Source of the DNA: Mycobacterium florentinum
Lineage (GTDB): Bacteria; Actinomycetota; Actinomycetes; Mycobacteriales; Mycobacteriaceae
Reading direction: 5' to 3'
DNA: 64,000 nt
Assembly: GCF_010730355.1 (NCBI RefSeq)
Contig: NZ_AP022576.1
Span: forward strand, 1,984,001-2,048,000
Positions 36,890-45,704 of this stretch are shown in pieces. Both the position numbers and the translations under genes were made by a program. The notes under the pieces are model-generated. The model did no database searches. It saw only the letters and a list, made by a program, of their open reading frames with translations, and was not told where the DNA came from. Positions within the stretch are counted from its first letter, which is position 1; every line of letters starts with the position of its first letter.

Positions 36890-37774
36890 ATGGACATGCC
36901 CTTTGACGATGCAAGTGCGTCGCTTTCGGCTGCCGAACACGCGGATTCGCTGGTTGCCGCCGCCCGCAGCGACCCGGCGGCGCGGCTGGCGCTGCTGCGC
37001 CGGCTCTACGAAGTTCCGCGCGGTGTGGATCGGGGCTACTTGCCCTACCGGCGCGCGGCATCGGCGTTCATGGGATGGCAGCTGCGTCGTGGGCTGCTCA
37101 ACCCCCACGACGACTCGTGCCCGGGCAGCCCATGGTGGCGGGCCGTGAACGAGACCCTGTTGCACGACACGGCGGAGGCCCGGGCTTTCGCATTCGGGCA
37201 TCGGGGCGAGCCCAGTTCGCCCGCGGTCAGCACTCACCTCGAATTCATCCGACAACCAACCGCACGCAACTGGTATCGCGCGCACAACGCCTCGATCGCC
37301 GCGGGCTATTTGGCCAACGAGGCGCTAGCCCGTCAGGAAACGCGGGTGGAACGGTTCTTCATCAACGTCGTCCTCATCCGGGTGCTCTACGCCCATGCCC
37401 TGGTGGCCGCGCCACACCTGGCCATGGGCTGGCTTGCCCCGTTTGCGCGCCCCCTCGGCGACCCCCGCTTGGGCATGACCGGGATCTTCTTGTCGCTTTC
37501 GCGCATCCTCCCGGACCGCTATCCGCTGGGCGATGACGTCGAAACGTACATCGCGCTCGAGCACGGCTTCGGCCACTTGCTCGACGTCGGGGTCATCCAG
37601 CCCAGATGGGGCCGCCTCTACGAGTGGTCCTCGGACGAGCTGGGTCGCCCGGGGCTTCGCGACCTGCTGGCGGGTAACACGCCCACGTATGCGTGGGATG
37701 TCGAAGACGCCGAAGTCTGGCGGTTCACGCCGTCGCGACTGGCCCGTGCCGCGCGTCGGATCGTCCCGGCCTGA
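36890..37774 (+). CDS. Conserved protein of unknown function
   Basis: The 294-residue soluble-looking protein has no signal peptide and no clear membrane helix apart from a hydrophobic stretch near residue 160 (VVLIRVLYAHALVAAPHLA). Repeated Trp and Arg residues (SPWWRAVNETLLHD, SRILPDRYPLGDD, LEHGFGHLLDVG) suggest a compact helical fold. I do not recognise a characterised family. An ATG six bases downstream (36896) has better spacing from GGAGG and may be the true start. It follows the channel gene by 62 bases on the same strand. Confidence 0.6.
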   Translation: MDMPFDDASASLSAAEHADSLVAAARSDPAARLALLRRLYEVPRGVDRGYLPYRRAASAFMGWQLRRGLLNPHDDSCPGSPWWRAVNETLLHDTAEARAFAFGHRGEPSSPAVSTHLEFIRQPTARNWYRAHNASIAAGYLANEALARQETRVERFFINVVLIRVLYAHALVAAPHLAMGWLAPFARPLGDPRLGMTGIFLSLSRILPDRYPLGDDVETYIALEHGFGHLLDVGVIQPRWGRLYEWSSDELGRPGLRDLLAGNTPTYAWDVEDAEVWRFTPSRLARAARRIVPA

Positions 37775-37838
37775 GCTCTTCTCAGAGTGCCGCGGAGCAT
37801 CGAAACCGCTTTCCTGCCAACCGTTTTAGGGCAGGGCG

Positions 37839-38660
37839 TCACGCCTTGGCGAAGCAGTACATCCGATAGTCGGTGGATCCGCCGCTTTGCATGTCCTGGT
37901 AGACCCGCCACACGAGCACGTAGCCGTTGACCAAGAGCCACCTGTGCAGCACTGCCGGCACGAGGCGATCGACCGCGCGTACCCACCACTGCGAATTTCT
38001 CTCCATGCCGCGCACGACCTGCTCATTGATCGTCGTGTGGGAAAGCTCGGCCATCGGCGCATTGGCCAGTTGCGCTTCCCACCCGGCAACGGTGTCAGCG
38101 AAGCGGAAGTCGGCATACAAGAAATGCCCTCCCGGGCGCAGCACACGGCCCACCTCATCGAGGAAACGCGGAAACTCGCGGTAGAGATGCGAGGACTCGA
38201 TATTGATCACCGCGTCGAATGATTGGTCGGGGAAAGGCAGATGCTCGGCGTCGCCTTTCACGAATTCCAGGCCGTCGAGATGGTGCCTTTTTTGGCAGAA
38301 CGCGATGCCGACCGGATTCAAGTCCAGTCCGGTGTAGCAGGCCGGATGCACGGTACGCATCAGGTAGGAGGCTCCGCCGCCGTGGCCACAACCGACCTCC
38401 AGCACCCGCTTGCCGGCCAGGTCGACCTGGGTCGCGGTGCGGTGGTAGAGCTGGATAAAGTACCGGTCGTGCTCGTCGGCAGCCGATAGCGGCACGCCCA
38501 TCGGCGGATCTTCCTCGTACCCGTAATTGAGGAACAACACATCGTCCGAACGAAGCCGACGAGTCAAGTATGGATAGAAATATTGGTAAATGAACTGGAT
38601 GAATTTCGCTTTAATCGTCCAAATCGGTGACGGACGAAACTCCGGGGCCTCGAGTTCCAT
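37839..38660 (-). CDS. SAM-dependent methyltransferase, Rv2952-like (lipid O-methyltransferase)
   Basis: The 273-residue protein shares long stretches with the phthiotriol/phenolphthiotriol dimycocerosate methyltransferase Rv2952, including NYGYEEDPPMGVPL, LYHRTATQVDL, YTGLDLNPVGI and the C-terminal YRMYCFAKA. The SAM-binding motif I is VLEVGCGHGGGASYL near 86-100. It should O-methylate a cell-wall lipid or glycolipid hydroxyl. No polyketide or glycopeptidolipid genes adjoin it here, so the acceptor is unknown. An LLM gene lies upstream on the same strand, 79 bases away. Confidence 0.87.
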   Translation of the reverse strand: MELEAPEFRPSPIWTIKAKFIQFIYQYFYPYLTRRLRSDDVLFLNYGYEEDPPMGVPLSAADEHDRYFIQLYHRTATQVDLAGKRVLEVGCGHGGGASYLMRTVHPACYTGLDLNPVGIAFCQKRHHLDGLEFVKGDAEHLPFPDQSFDAVINIESSHLYREFPRFLDEVGRVLRPGGHFLYADFRFADTVAGWEAQLANAPMAELSHTTINEQVVRGMERNSQWWVRAVDRLVPAVLHRWLLVNGYVLVWRVYQDMQSGGSTDYRMYCFAKA

Positions 38661-38739
38661 GGACGGAGTGTAGTGCGGTAGTTCACCGCGCGAGAGAATT
38701 TATCCGAATTCGCACGTCGGCGATGACGGCCCCGGCACC

Positions 38740-39570
38740 TCAGCCGCGGTAGCTATCCACCTTCGCGGCGAAGTCATCGAGCAACCGAAGCGATTCGTCG
38801 AGCGGCCGGCTGGGCAACAGCAGTGCTAGCCGTTCGAAGCCCAATCCCTCGGCCGCGCGCCAATAGTCGGGGTCGGTCGGTGTGCCGAACATTGCCAGTG
38901 GCACGTCGCGTCCGCTGCCCTCGCGCATCTGATCAATGCGATGGCGTAGCCGCTCCAGCGGGAGCGGGTTCGATAGCCAACCGGCGTCGTGGCGAATCAC
39001 CCGTTTGACCGTGGCATCCGAGTCGCCACCGATGAAGATCGGCGGGTGCGGTTTCTGAACCGGCTTGGGGCGCTGGTAGGAAGCGTCGAAGTCGACGTAC
39101 TTGCCGTGGTACTCAGCGGGTTCGGTTGTCCACAGCGCTTTGATGGCCTCGATGCGTTCGTCGAGCAGCGCGCCGCGGGTCTTCGGGTCCGTGCCGTGAT
39201 CGCGTAGCTCCTCGATGTTCCAGCCAGCACCGACGCCGAACACGAAGCGGCCGCCGGAGATCAAGTCGATGCTGGCCGCTTCCTTTGCGGTGGTGATCGG
39301 ATCGCGCTGGATGAGCAGCGCGATCCCGGTGAACAACTCGATGGACGAGGTCACCGCTGCCGCTGCGGCCAGCGTCACAAACGGATCGAGTGTCCGGTAG
39401 TAGATCGAGGGCAGTTCGCCGCCCATCGGGTAGGCAGACTCCCGACTCGCCGGAATATGCGTGTGCTCGGCGATCACCAGCGAGGCGAAACCCCGCTCTT
39501 CGATCGCGCGTGCCAAGGACAACGTGTCGATGGTGTCGTCGTTGACGAACGTTGCGATTCCGAACTTCAT
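38740..39570 (-). CDS. LLM-class F420-dependent oxidoreductase
   Basis: The 276-residue protein starts MKFGIATFVNDDTIDTL and has LVIAEHTHIPASRESAYPMG, YYRTLDPFVTLAAAAAVTSS and GRFVFGVGAGWNIEEL, all typical of the F420 LLM family. It is the close paralogue of the gene at 17499-18326. The ATG at 39570 follows AGGGCGAC. The frame is open upstream to 39786 without similarity. It may be co-transcribed with the downstream lipid methyltransferase, which would fit a role in lipid modification, but that is inference. Confidence 0.87.
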   Translation of the reverse strand: MKFGIATFVNDDTIDTLSLARAIEERGFASLVIAEHTHIPASRESAYPMGGELPSIYYRTLDPFVTLAAAAAVTSSIELFTGIALLIQRDPITTAKEAASIDLISGGRFVFGVGAGWNIEELRDHGTDPKTRGALLDERIEAIKALWTTEPAEYHGKYVDFDASYQRPKPVQKPHPPIFIGGDSDATVKRVIRHDAGWLSNPLPLERLRHRIDQMREGSGRDVPLAMFGTPTDPDYWRAAEGLGFERLALLLPSRPLDESLRLLDDFAAKVDSYRG

Positions 39571-39810
39571 AGTCGCCCTTATCTGTCGGCTGCCGTCTGT
39601 CGAGATGGGCAACGCGCGCAAGCACGACGCTAATCCCGATGAGGTGGCGGCGGTACCGGTGTGGCTGCCGTCGTCACACCAGCAACGGTGGCCTCCAGCG
39701 GGACGGCCTTCGCTATTGCCCGCCTCCGAGCGACAAACCTCGCCACGGGTCGATTGTCGCTGTGAGGCAGGCACATCGGGCACCACGCTAGAGAGCGACT
39801 CAGGCGAGGA

Positions 39811-40274
39811 CTACAGCGGTTCGCCAATGTCGGGCAGTAACGCAATGTCTTGCGGCTGGCCGGGGTTGAGGGCCGAGATCTGCGGGTCGTTCCAGGTCTT
39901 GATAGTGCCCTTGTACATTGCCGCCAGCACTTTGCCGTCCAGTTTGAGGTGCTCGGTGAGGGCGGGCAGGTTGTAGCTGATGTGCGGCGCCGAAACCGCC
40001 ACGACGATGTTCATCAGCCCGGGTGTGCGGTCATATCGCGCTCGGACAGGTAGGCGCCCGAGGCGCCGATGTTGACGTCGCCGCTCGCCGCTTGTGCGAT
40101 TCCGGAGAGGTCCTTGGAACCGGTCTCCTATAGCGTGACCTTTGACGTCGGGGGTGCTGGGGCAATTGTCGGCGCGGGAGCCGCCGACGAACCGCTGGGT
40201 TTGCCCGACCCGCAGGCCGCCACGGCCGAGACCAGCGACACCGCAACCAACACCATGCCGTAACGAATCTTCAC
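39811..40274 (-). pseudogene. Degenerate pstS-like phosphate-binding lipoprotein gene
   Basis: Reading from the GTG at 40274, the frame gives a lipoprotein signal with lipobox (VSAVAACGSGKPSGSS), then a stop (TAG) after SKVTL. After it come ETGS, GIAQAASGDVNIGASGAYLSE and, after a one-base frameshift, MNIVVAVSAPHISYNLPALT with LNGKVLAAMY-type text. Compared with mycobacterial PstS, about 35 residues are missing after ETGS and the whole C-terminal two thirds are lost after ALNPG. At least four lesions make this a dead gene. It would have been a periplasmic phosphate receptor of the PstSCAB importer. Confidence 0.8.
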
Positions 40275-40395
40275 GCCCTCACCCTTGTTTTCAGCTCCTT
40301 GTCGTCGCTCATCTCTATCATCGGTGCATGCACAGGGCGTTATCGATCATCGCTTCCGCGGCTAACTTCCGGGGCCTGCGAGACGTTTCCACGGC

Positions 40396-40935
40396 ATGAA
40401 GATCGCGTTCATCTTTCTCCCGCTCTACTTCGGGCTCCTTCTGGGCTTCTTCACGCACCGCTTGGCGCTAGGGCTGGTGGGTGCCTGTTGTGGGCTACTT
40501 TTCGCCGGCTTGATACAGCCGGCCTACCGTCGGTCGCGGCGCCGACTGCACACCCAGGCGAGCATCGACGAGATCGACGCGATGGACGGCGTGGAGTTTG
40601 AGGACTACGTCGCCGCACGCATGCAACACGCGGGCTGGGAGGTCAGCTTCACGCCCGCCGTGGGCGACTACGGCGTCGACCTGATCGCGCAAAAAGACGG
40701 CCAGTACGCGGCGATCCAGTGCAAGCGGTACGGAAAGGCGATCGGTGTCGCCGCCGTTCAGCAAGTGGTAGCGGGCGCGCGTCATCATGGGTGCACGCGC
40801 AGCATCGTGGTGAGCAATCAGGAGTTCACCACTGCCGCAAAGCAATTGGCCTACACCCACGGCTGCCAATTGATCGGCCGCAAGGCGCTGCAGAGCTGGG
40901 TTCCCGCGCCGATGGGAAAAACGTTGCGTGACTGA
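40396..40935 (+). CDS. Mrr-like restriction endonuclease domain protein with membrane anchor
   Basis: The 179-residue protein starts with two hydrophobic segments (about residues 3-22 and 26-44), followed by an Arg-rich stretch. Residues 65-165 are a Mrr_cat (PD-(D/E)xK) domain. The catalytic core reads VGDYGVDLIAQ with AIQCKRYGK, giving the D...QxK signature, and VQQVVAGARHHG follows. Such proteins cleave modified or foreign DNA, or have other nuclease roles. The membrane anchor is the unusual part. Neighbours on both sides are pseudogenes. Confidence 0.82.
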   Translation: MKIAFIFLPLYFGLLLGFFTHRLALGLVGACCGLLFAGLIQPAYRRSRRRLHTQASIDEIDAMDGVEFEDYVAARMQHAGWEVSFTPAVGDYGVDLIAQKDGQYAAIQCKRYGKAIGVAAVQQVVAGARHHGCTRSIVVSNQEFTTAAKQLAYTHGCQLIGRKALQSWVPAPMGKTLRD

Positions 40936-40954
40936 GGATCTGGATACAACGCGA

Positions 40955-41424
40955 TCATCGACGGCCGGGAGGCCGCCACGTCCGCATCGCCATATCGAGC
41001 TGTTCGTCTTCGAGCGCGTCGACCGCCAACCGAGTCTGGTCGCTGCGACTTCGCATACCATCGAGCATGATGGCCACGTACCGTCGCCACAACTCGCCAT
41101 TGATAAAGCCGGCACACTCGCCCACAAAGCCCGCCAGCAGCCCAATGATGGGCATATCGGTAGCGGACAGGTCTGACCGCAGATAACCATCTGCCTGCGC
41201 ACGCTCAAGGAGTACGGAAAGCACCGGCACGAACCTTACTCGCGCCGCCTGCAACCGCCCCCCGCCGTAGGGCTTGACCGCCGGATGCGCCAGCACATTG
41301 TGATACCACGCCGGGTGCCGCCGTAGTTCGACACAACCAAAATCACACGGTCACCGTCGATGAAATAGATCAACGGTGTGGCAACGATGCCAATCCAAAC
41401 CGTGAAGAACCGAAGCGCTCTCAC
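40955..41424 (-). pseudogene. Composite remnant: Ddn-type nitroreductase fragment joined to a TetR C-terminal half
   Basis: The upstream part (about 41270-41424) reads VATPLIYFIDGDRVILVVSN and then, one frame over, HPAWYHNVLAHPAVKPYG. Together these are the core of the F420-dependent Ddn nitroreductase family, broken by a frameshift. The same frame continues without a gap into LLERAQADGYLRSDLSATDMP and ELWRRYVAIMLDGMRS, which is the ligand-binding end of a TetR regulator. Neither the nitroreductase ends nor the TetR DNA-binding domain is present. I read it as two decayed genes fused by deletion. Confidence 0.65.
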
Positions 41425-41562
41425 CGTTCAGGCGTCCCACCGCTTAAGAACTCGCACCTACCTGCGCAGCGGCCCTGGTCAAAGCTTTGGGCGTCAAGAG
41501 GATTTGCTCGAAACTGTGGAACCCGCCACTCTACCAAGCATTTTGAGCCTCGCTTGACGGCG

Positions 41563-42048
41563 TCAAGCGGCGAAGTCGCCGACGATGGTCATTTTGTTTC
41601 CGTCTGAGGCGGTGGCGAAGCCGGCCGTGGTGTACGCGCAGTTCAGGATGATCGCACGGTGCGGAGGGCTTTGCATCCACAAGTCCAGCGCTTTGCTCGG
41701 ATTCGCAGCGGACCCGGTGCCCCAGAAGACGACCTCACCGCTGTATGGGGTCCGGTAGCCCGCATCCGTGATCCGCACCTGCGGCGACGAGCCGTCCGAA
41801 CCGATATGACCGTTCCCACCGTTGCGCAGCATGTCATCGGCGTGCCGTTGCGCAGCTTCGGTCAAACGCGGATCGCTACCGACCGCCCCGCACCCGTCGC
41901 GGACCCGGTTGATGCCGCCGTACAACGCGGCCCCTGGACCGTCGGCGCGCGCAGCGAAAGTCCCGGTACCGGGAGCGGTTACGAACAACGCGCCCAGCGC
42001 GAACACGACGATAACCTTGACTTTCATCGTCATCTTGCCGGTTGCCAT
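41563..42048 (-). CDS. Secreted CAP/SCP-domain protein
   Basis: The 161-residue protein has a signal peptide (VKVIVVFALGALFVTAPGTG, cleavage near FAARA-DG). A short CAP domain follows: INRVRDGCGAVGSDPRLTEA, AQRHADDML, GEVVFWGT and MQSPPHRAIILNC. The His-Glu-His residues of the CAP cavity are visible in QRHADD, SGEVVF and PPHRAI. Such mycobacterial proteins are exported and of uncertain function, possibly lipid or cell-wall binding. Several Met codons near the start (42048, 42033, 42027) are alternatives. Confidence 0.85.
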   Translation of the reverse strand: MATGKMTMKVKVIVVFALGALFVTAPGTGTFAARADGPGAALYGGINRVRDGCGAVGSDPRLTEAAQRHADDMLRNGGNGHIGSDGSSPQVRITDAGYRTPYSGEVVFWGTGSAANPSKALDLWMQSPPHRAIILNCAYTTAGFATASDGNKMTIVGDFAA

Positions 42049-42164
42049 GCATTGCTTTTCGATATTTGGCCAGCAAACGTTACCGTCTCGTGATCACGAT
42101 GCGGTGGCGGGTCTTTCTGCGCTGGGGTGCAACGCATTACGGGCGACCTAATGCCCCAACGGCC

Positions 42165-42761
42165 TCAGCGATCGACCCCTGCGTGACCGGAGCGAACCAG
42201 CGCGTTGCCGGGAAGCAAGAACCCGGGCAGCTGGCGCTTTCGGACCGCCCGCAGCGCCCCTGAAGGGACCACCCGCTTGAAGAAAACACCGGCGTCAAAC
42301 GCTGTGCGTACTTCCTTGACGTAGGAACTCGGGATGCCGAATCGGATCAGGCCTTGGCTGACGTCAACCAGGTCAGCCCGCCGAAAGGTCTCCACCAGCG
42401 CTGCGTGGGGTCGGGCCGAGCGGTATCTGGAGAGTCGATGATGTTCAGCAATGACGAGCGCCAGCTCGTCGGACCAACTCTCCCGGCCGGTCTCTTGCAA
42501 CCATGCGTCCTGCGCCTCTATCGACGGCACCAGATAGTCGAGCGTGTCGAATGCGGCCAAGTCATGAAATGCCGCGGCGATCGCGAGCTTGTCGTCGAGG
42601 TCGGGCGCGGATGGAGTGAGCGCGCGGGCGAAGTTCACGATGCGGTACACGTGCGCTTTGTATGCGTCGTAGCCGGTGTTGTCGCCGCGGGCGTGCCAGC
42701 GGTGAGACTCGAGGATCTCGTCGGCCAAGGGCAAGCTGCGGAGAATCTCCGGCGTGGTCAC
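42165..42761 (-). CDS. HD-domain metal-dependent phosphohydrolase-like protein
   Basis: The 198-residue product has HVYRIVNFARAL near residue 37, the HD pair AAAFHDLAAFDTLDY near 62-76 and a later His pair in LVIAEHHRLSRYR. This is the layout of small HD hydrolases acting on nucleotides or phosphate esters. The GTG at 42761 is chosen because the upstream open frame (to 42914) shows no similarity. It stands alone, 116 bases from the CAP gene. Confidence 0.78.
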   Translation of the reverse strand: MTTPEILRSLPLADEILESHRWHARGDNTGYDAYKAHVYRIVNFARALTPSAPDLDDKLAIAAAFHDLAAFDTLDYLVPSIEAQDAWLQETGRESWSDELALVIAEHHRLSRYRSARPHAALVETFRRADLVDVSQGLIRFGIPSSYVKEVRTAFDAGVFFKRVVPSGALRAVRKRQLPGFLLPGNALVRSGHAGVDR

Positions 42762-43187
42762 GGCTTTGAGCGTACGTGCGGTCCTGCCGTTCTCCACTGG
42801 TCGAGCTGCCGGGAATCGAAGCCGGCGCGTTAGCGAAGCGACCACCGCCGACTCAAAACGTCCAGCTCTTTTGCGGATCGATGACGAAGCCGTGCCGCTG
42901 CGCAGTGGCGTCAAAGGCGACCAGGACGATCGCGACCCGCCCCGCGCCCGGCCGGTGACCGAAAGTCAGAACTTTGCCAAGCCTCGCGACGAAGCGAGAA
43001 GGTTGGGCGGATGACCTTTCGGCGCGAGCGCCCGGTGCTGCTGGGTCGATCTCCGAAAATTTAAGGCGAATGCCTCATGCACCGCAATCGGCCTGAGGTC
43101 GACGATTCAAGCATCGAAAGATTCGACACCGCACGCGAACCGCTGTCGTGAATCAGCAGCGCGCGCGAAAGAGTTTGGAAGGCAGTC
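42762..43187. other. Intergenic region with a possible short coding remnant
   Basis: Some 425 bases separate the HD gene from the reductase gene. On the minus strand at about 42870-42985 a frame reads LTFGHRPGAGRVAIVLVAFD and ends HGFVIDPQKSWTF before a stop. This looks protein-like, but it has no start and no recognised family. The remainder shows nothing definite. A GGAAGG ribosome site for the next gene lies at its right end. Confidence 0.3.
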
Positions 43188-44828
43188 ATGTTCACCATCG
43201 AAGAACTCGCCGAAATTCCGCTCTTCTCGACGCTGAAAGAGAAAGAACTGGAATACCTGGCCGGCGCCGTCGAGGACATCCACCTTGTCGCCGGGGAGTA
43301 CGTGGCCCACGAGGGCGAAGGCCGATCCCTGGCAATCGTAGTCGAAGGTAAGGCCGAACTGACGAAGCTGGTGAATGGCGTTGAGCAGGTAATTGGCGTG
43401 CGACTTCCGGGTGAAGTCGGAGGTGAGGTCCCGATGACGCTCGGCACGCCGCTGCCCGCCAGCATGCGAGCCGCCGAGCCCTCGCGCGTACTGAAAGTGA
43501 CGGTCGAGGTATTCCACACGCTGGCCGCCATGGCCCCCCAGATCTCCGAAACGGTCGGTGCCGCCGCGTTGGAGCGCATCGAGATGCTCAGAAACGCCAC
43601 CGCGCAGCGACGCGAACCCGCGATGTCCGTGATCGGCCCGCGCGTGGACCCGGGAGTGCATAAGTGCGACACCTTCCTGCATCGCAACCAAATTCCCTAC
43701 GAACGCCTAGACCCCGACGATCCCGCGGCTGTCGCACGCACCGGAGGCAAAGCCTCCGCGTATCCGGTTGTGGCGCTGCGCGATGGCACCGAGCTGGTTG
43801 CGCCGACGATGCGCGCCGTCGCGACCGCGGCCGGGCTCACGGTCGAACCAAGCCGTGAGCAGTACGACGTGCTGATCGTGGGCGGCGGGCCGGCGGGTCT
43901 GACCGCGGCGGTCAACGGCGCCTCCGAGGGCCTGCAGACCGGACTGATCGAATCCTTCGCCCCGGGTGGGCAGGCGGGCACCTCCACCCGGATCGAGAAC
44001 TACACCGGATTCCCGTTCGGCGTCTCGGGCGACGAGCTCGCGAGCCGGACGCTGCAACAAGCGAAACGGTTGGGCGCCGAGATCGTCGTGACCCGTCGGG
44101 TCGAAGGCGTCGACCCAACCGAAATGACCGTCACGCTGGACGGGGGCACCGTGCTGCGAACGAAGTCGATCATCCTCGCGATGGGCGTGGAATGGCGCCG
44201 CCTGCACGTCGATTCGATCGATCGATTCGTCGGCTCGGGTGTCTATTACGGCGCGGCACGCAGCGACGCCGCTCTTGCGCAAGGCAACGACGTGTATCTG
44301 ATCGGTGCGGGCAACTCGGCCGGCCAGGCCGCGATCTTCTTCTCGCAGCACGCCCGATCGGTCACGCTCCTGGTGCGGGGCGAGTCGCTCACCGAGAGCA
44401 TGTCTCAGTACCTCATCGAGCAGATCGCAACGAAAGCCAACATCCGGGTGGAAACGCGAGTCGAGGTCGTCGCCGGCCACGGCCACGAACAACTCGAGGC
44501 GATCGAGGTCACCGACCGAAGCACCGGCATCTCGTCGCGACGGGACGCGAAGGTGCTGTTCGTCCTCATCGGGGCCCAGGCGGCGACGGATTGGCTCCCG
44601 CCGCAGGTCTCGCGCGACCAGCACGGCTTCGTCTTGACCGGAACCGACGCGATGAAGGCGGGACAGTGGAACGCCGATCGCGAGCCGTTCGCCCTCGAAA
44701 CCAGTGCCCCAGGGATTTTCGCGGTCGGGGACATCCGCTCCGGATCGGTGAAGCGCGTCGCCGCATCCGTGGGTGAAGGCGGCGTCGCAATCGCCCTCGT
44801 GCACCGCTGCCTTCAGTTCGCTGACTAG
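43188..44828 (+). CDS. Thioredoxin reductase-like flavoprotein with N-terminal cyclic-nucleotide-binding domain
   Basis: The 546-residue protein has a cNMP-binding domain (about 8-130) and a short thioredoxin-like segment (HKCDTFLHRNQIPYERLD, 158-175). A thioredoxin-reductase core has FAD loop VGGGPAGL (231-238), GQAGTSTRIENYTGFP and NADPH loop LIGAGNSAGQAA (371-382). Where TrxR has its CxxC redox pair, this protein reads GVYYGAARSD (351-360). It therefore cannot perform classical dithiol transfer and belongs with CxxC-less TrxR-like flavoproteins. Binding of a cyclic nucleotide may regulate it. A GGAAGG ribosome site precedes the ATG. Confidence 0.87.
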   Translation: MFTIEELAEIPLFSTLKEKELEYLAGAVEDIHLVAGEYVAHEGEGRSLAIVVEGKAELTKLVNGVEQVIGVRLPGEVGGEVPMTLGTPLPASMRAAEPSRVLKVTVEVFHTLAAMAPQISETVGAAALERIEMLRNATAQRREPAMSVIGPRVDPGVHKCDTFLHRNQIPYERLDPDDPAAVARTGGKASAYPVVALRDGTELVAPTMRAVATAAGLTVEPSREQYDVLIVGGGPAGLTAAVNGASEGLQTGLIESFAPGGQAGTSTRIENYTGFPFGVSGDELASRTLQQAKRLGAEIVVTRRVEGVDPTEMTVTLDGGTVLRTKSIILAMGVEWRRLHVDSIDRFVGSGVYYGAARSDAALAQGNDVYLIGAGNSAGQAAIFFSQHARSVTLLVRGESLTESMSQYLIEQIATKANIRVETRVEVVAGHGHEQLEAIEVTDRSTGISSRRDAKVLFVLIGAQAATDWLPPQVSRDQHGFVLTGTDAMKAGQWNADREPFALETSAPGIFAVGDIRSGSVKRVAASVGEGGVAIALVHRCLQFAD

Positions 44829-44839
44829 CTGCGCGCCGG

Positions 44840-45643
44840 CTAGTGGCCAGCCTCGATGGCGGCGACAGTGGCGGCCGCGTCGGGCCCACAGACGCTGCGG
44901 AGGTTGACTGTTCCGGCTGTACGCAGATCTTCGATGCGCCGCTTGAGGTCGCCAGAAGAGAGGTGGGCGTACAGGTTTGCACCCGGGCACGAGGTCGAGG
45001 CCAGGTCGCGATGGCCGGCCAGAGTGTCGGACGCGATATGAAACGTTTGGGTTGCCCAGGCGAACGCGAGTGCGGCGGAATGGAGTTGAGCTTCGGAGAC
45101 GACTTCTTGGTCGAAGTCTCCTTCGCAGAGGACCAGGAAGTGGCCCGTCGTGTCGTAGTCCGTCGCGGTGTCACCGGCGATCTGTGGCGTGCGCAGTTCA
45201 TAGATGTTGCCGTCGCGGTCGATGCCGACGTGATAGGCGATGTCGACCCATCCCTTTTGGTCTTGGTGGTAGCGCTGATCTTGGCGGAGCCGACCCGGGG
45301 CGTTGCGGTTGTCGCCGAGGACGACGGCCTCGTGATGCAGGGTCATGCGGGTGATGGTGTGAGGCTTGCCGCCTGGGCGGGCGGGACGAGCACCCCAGGC
45401 ATCTCGACACAACATGTCGGCCGACACCGCCGCGATCGGGCGTGCAGGCGCGGGCGATGGGACTGCAGGAGCCGTCCACGGCGGGCTGGGGCGCGGGGCG
45501 GACTCAGGTGCAGGTTCCGAGCACCCGCCCAGGATCGCCGCGGCCCCCGCACCACCGACCAGCCGCAGCAGCCCTCGACGGCTGATCGGCTCGGGGCCGG
45601 AGCCGTGCCGGCCGGAAGCGACTGTGTCCACCACAAGCACCAT
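44840..45643 (-). CDS. N-acetylmuramoyl-L-alanine amidase (PGRP type), Tat lipoprotein
   Basis: The 267-residue protein has a twin-arginine signal ISRRGLLRLVGGAGAAA followed by a lipobox ILGGC, so it should be exported folded by Tat and lipid-anchored. The amidase_2/PGRP domain shows TLHHEAVVLG, YHVGIDRDGNIYELR and GHRDLASTSCPGANLY, which supply the zinc ligands His, His and Cys. It would cut the amide between muramic acid and L-Ala of peptidoglycan. The start at 45643 is chosen for the signal; the open frame continues upstream. It converges on the reductase gene with an 11-base gap. Confidence 0.87.
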   Translation of the reverse strand: MVLVVDTVASGRHGSGPEPISRRGLLRLVGGAGAAAILGGCSEPAPESAPRPSPPWTAPAVPSPAPARPIAAVSADMLCRDAWGARPARPGGKPHTITRMTLHHEAVVLGDNRNAPGRLRQDQRYHQDQKGWVDIAYHVGIDRDGNIYELRTPQIAGDTATDYDTTGHFLVLCEGDFDQEVVSEAQLHSAALAFAWATQTFHIASDTLAGHRDLASTSCPGANLYAHLSSGDLKRRIEDLRTAGTVNLRSVCGPDAAATVAAIEAGH

Positions 45644-45704
45644 ACGAAGCGCCACGGTCGCTGAGGGCTGCAACGGCGAAACGGGACACCCGAGCATCGA
45701 TGAG

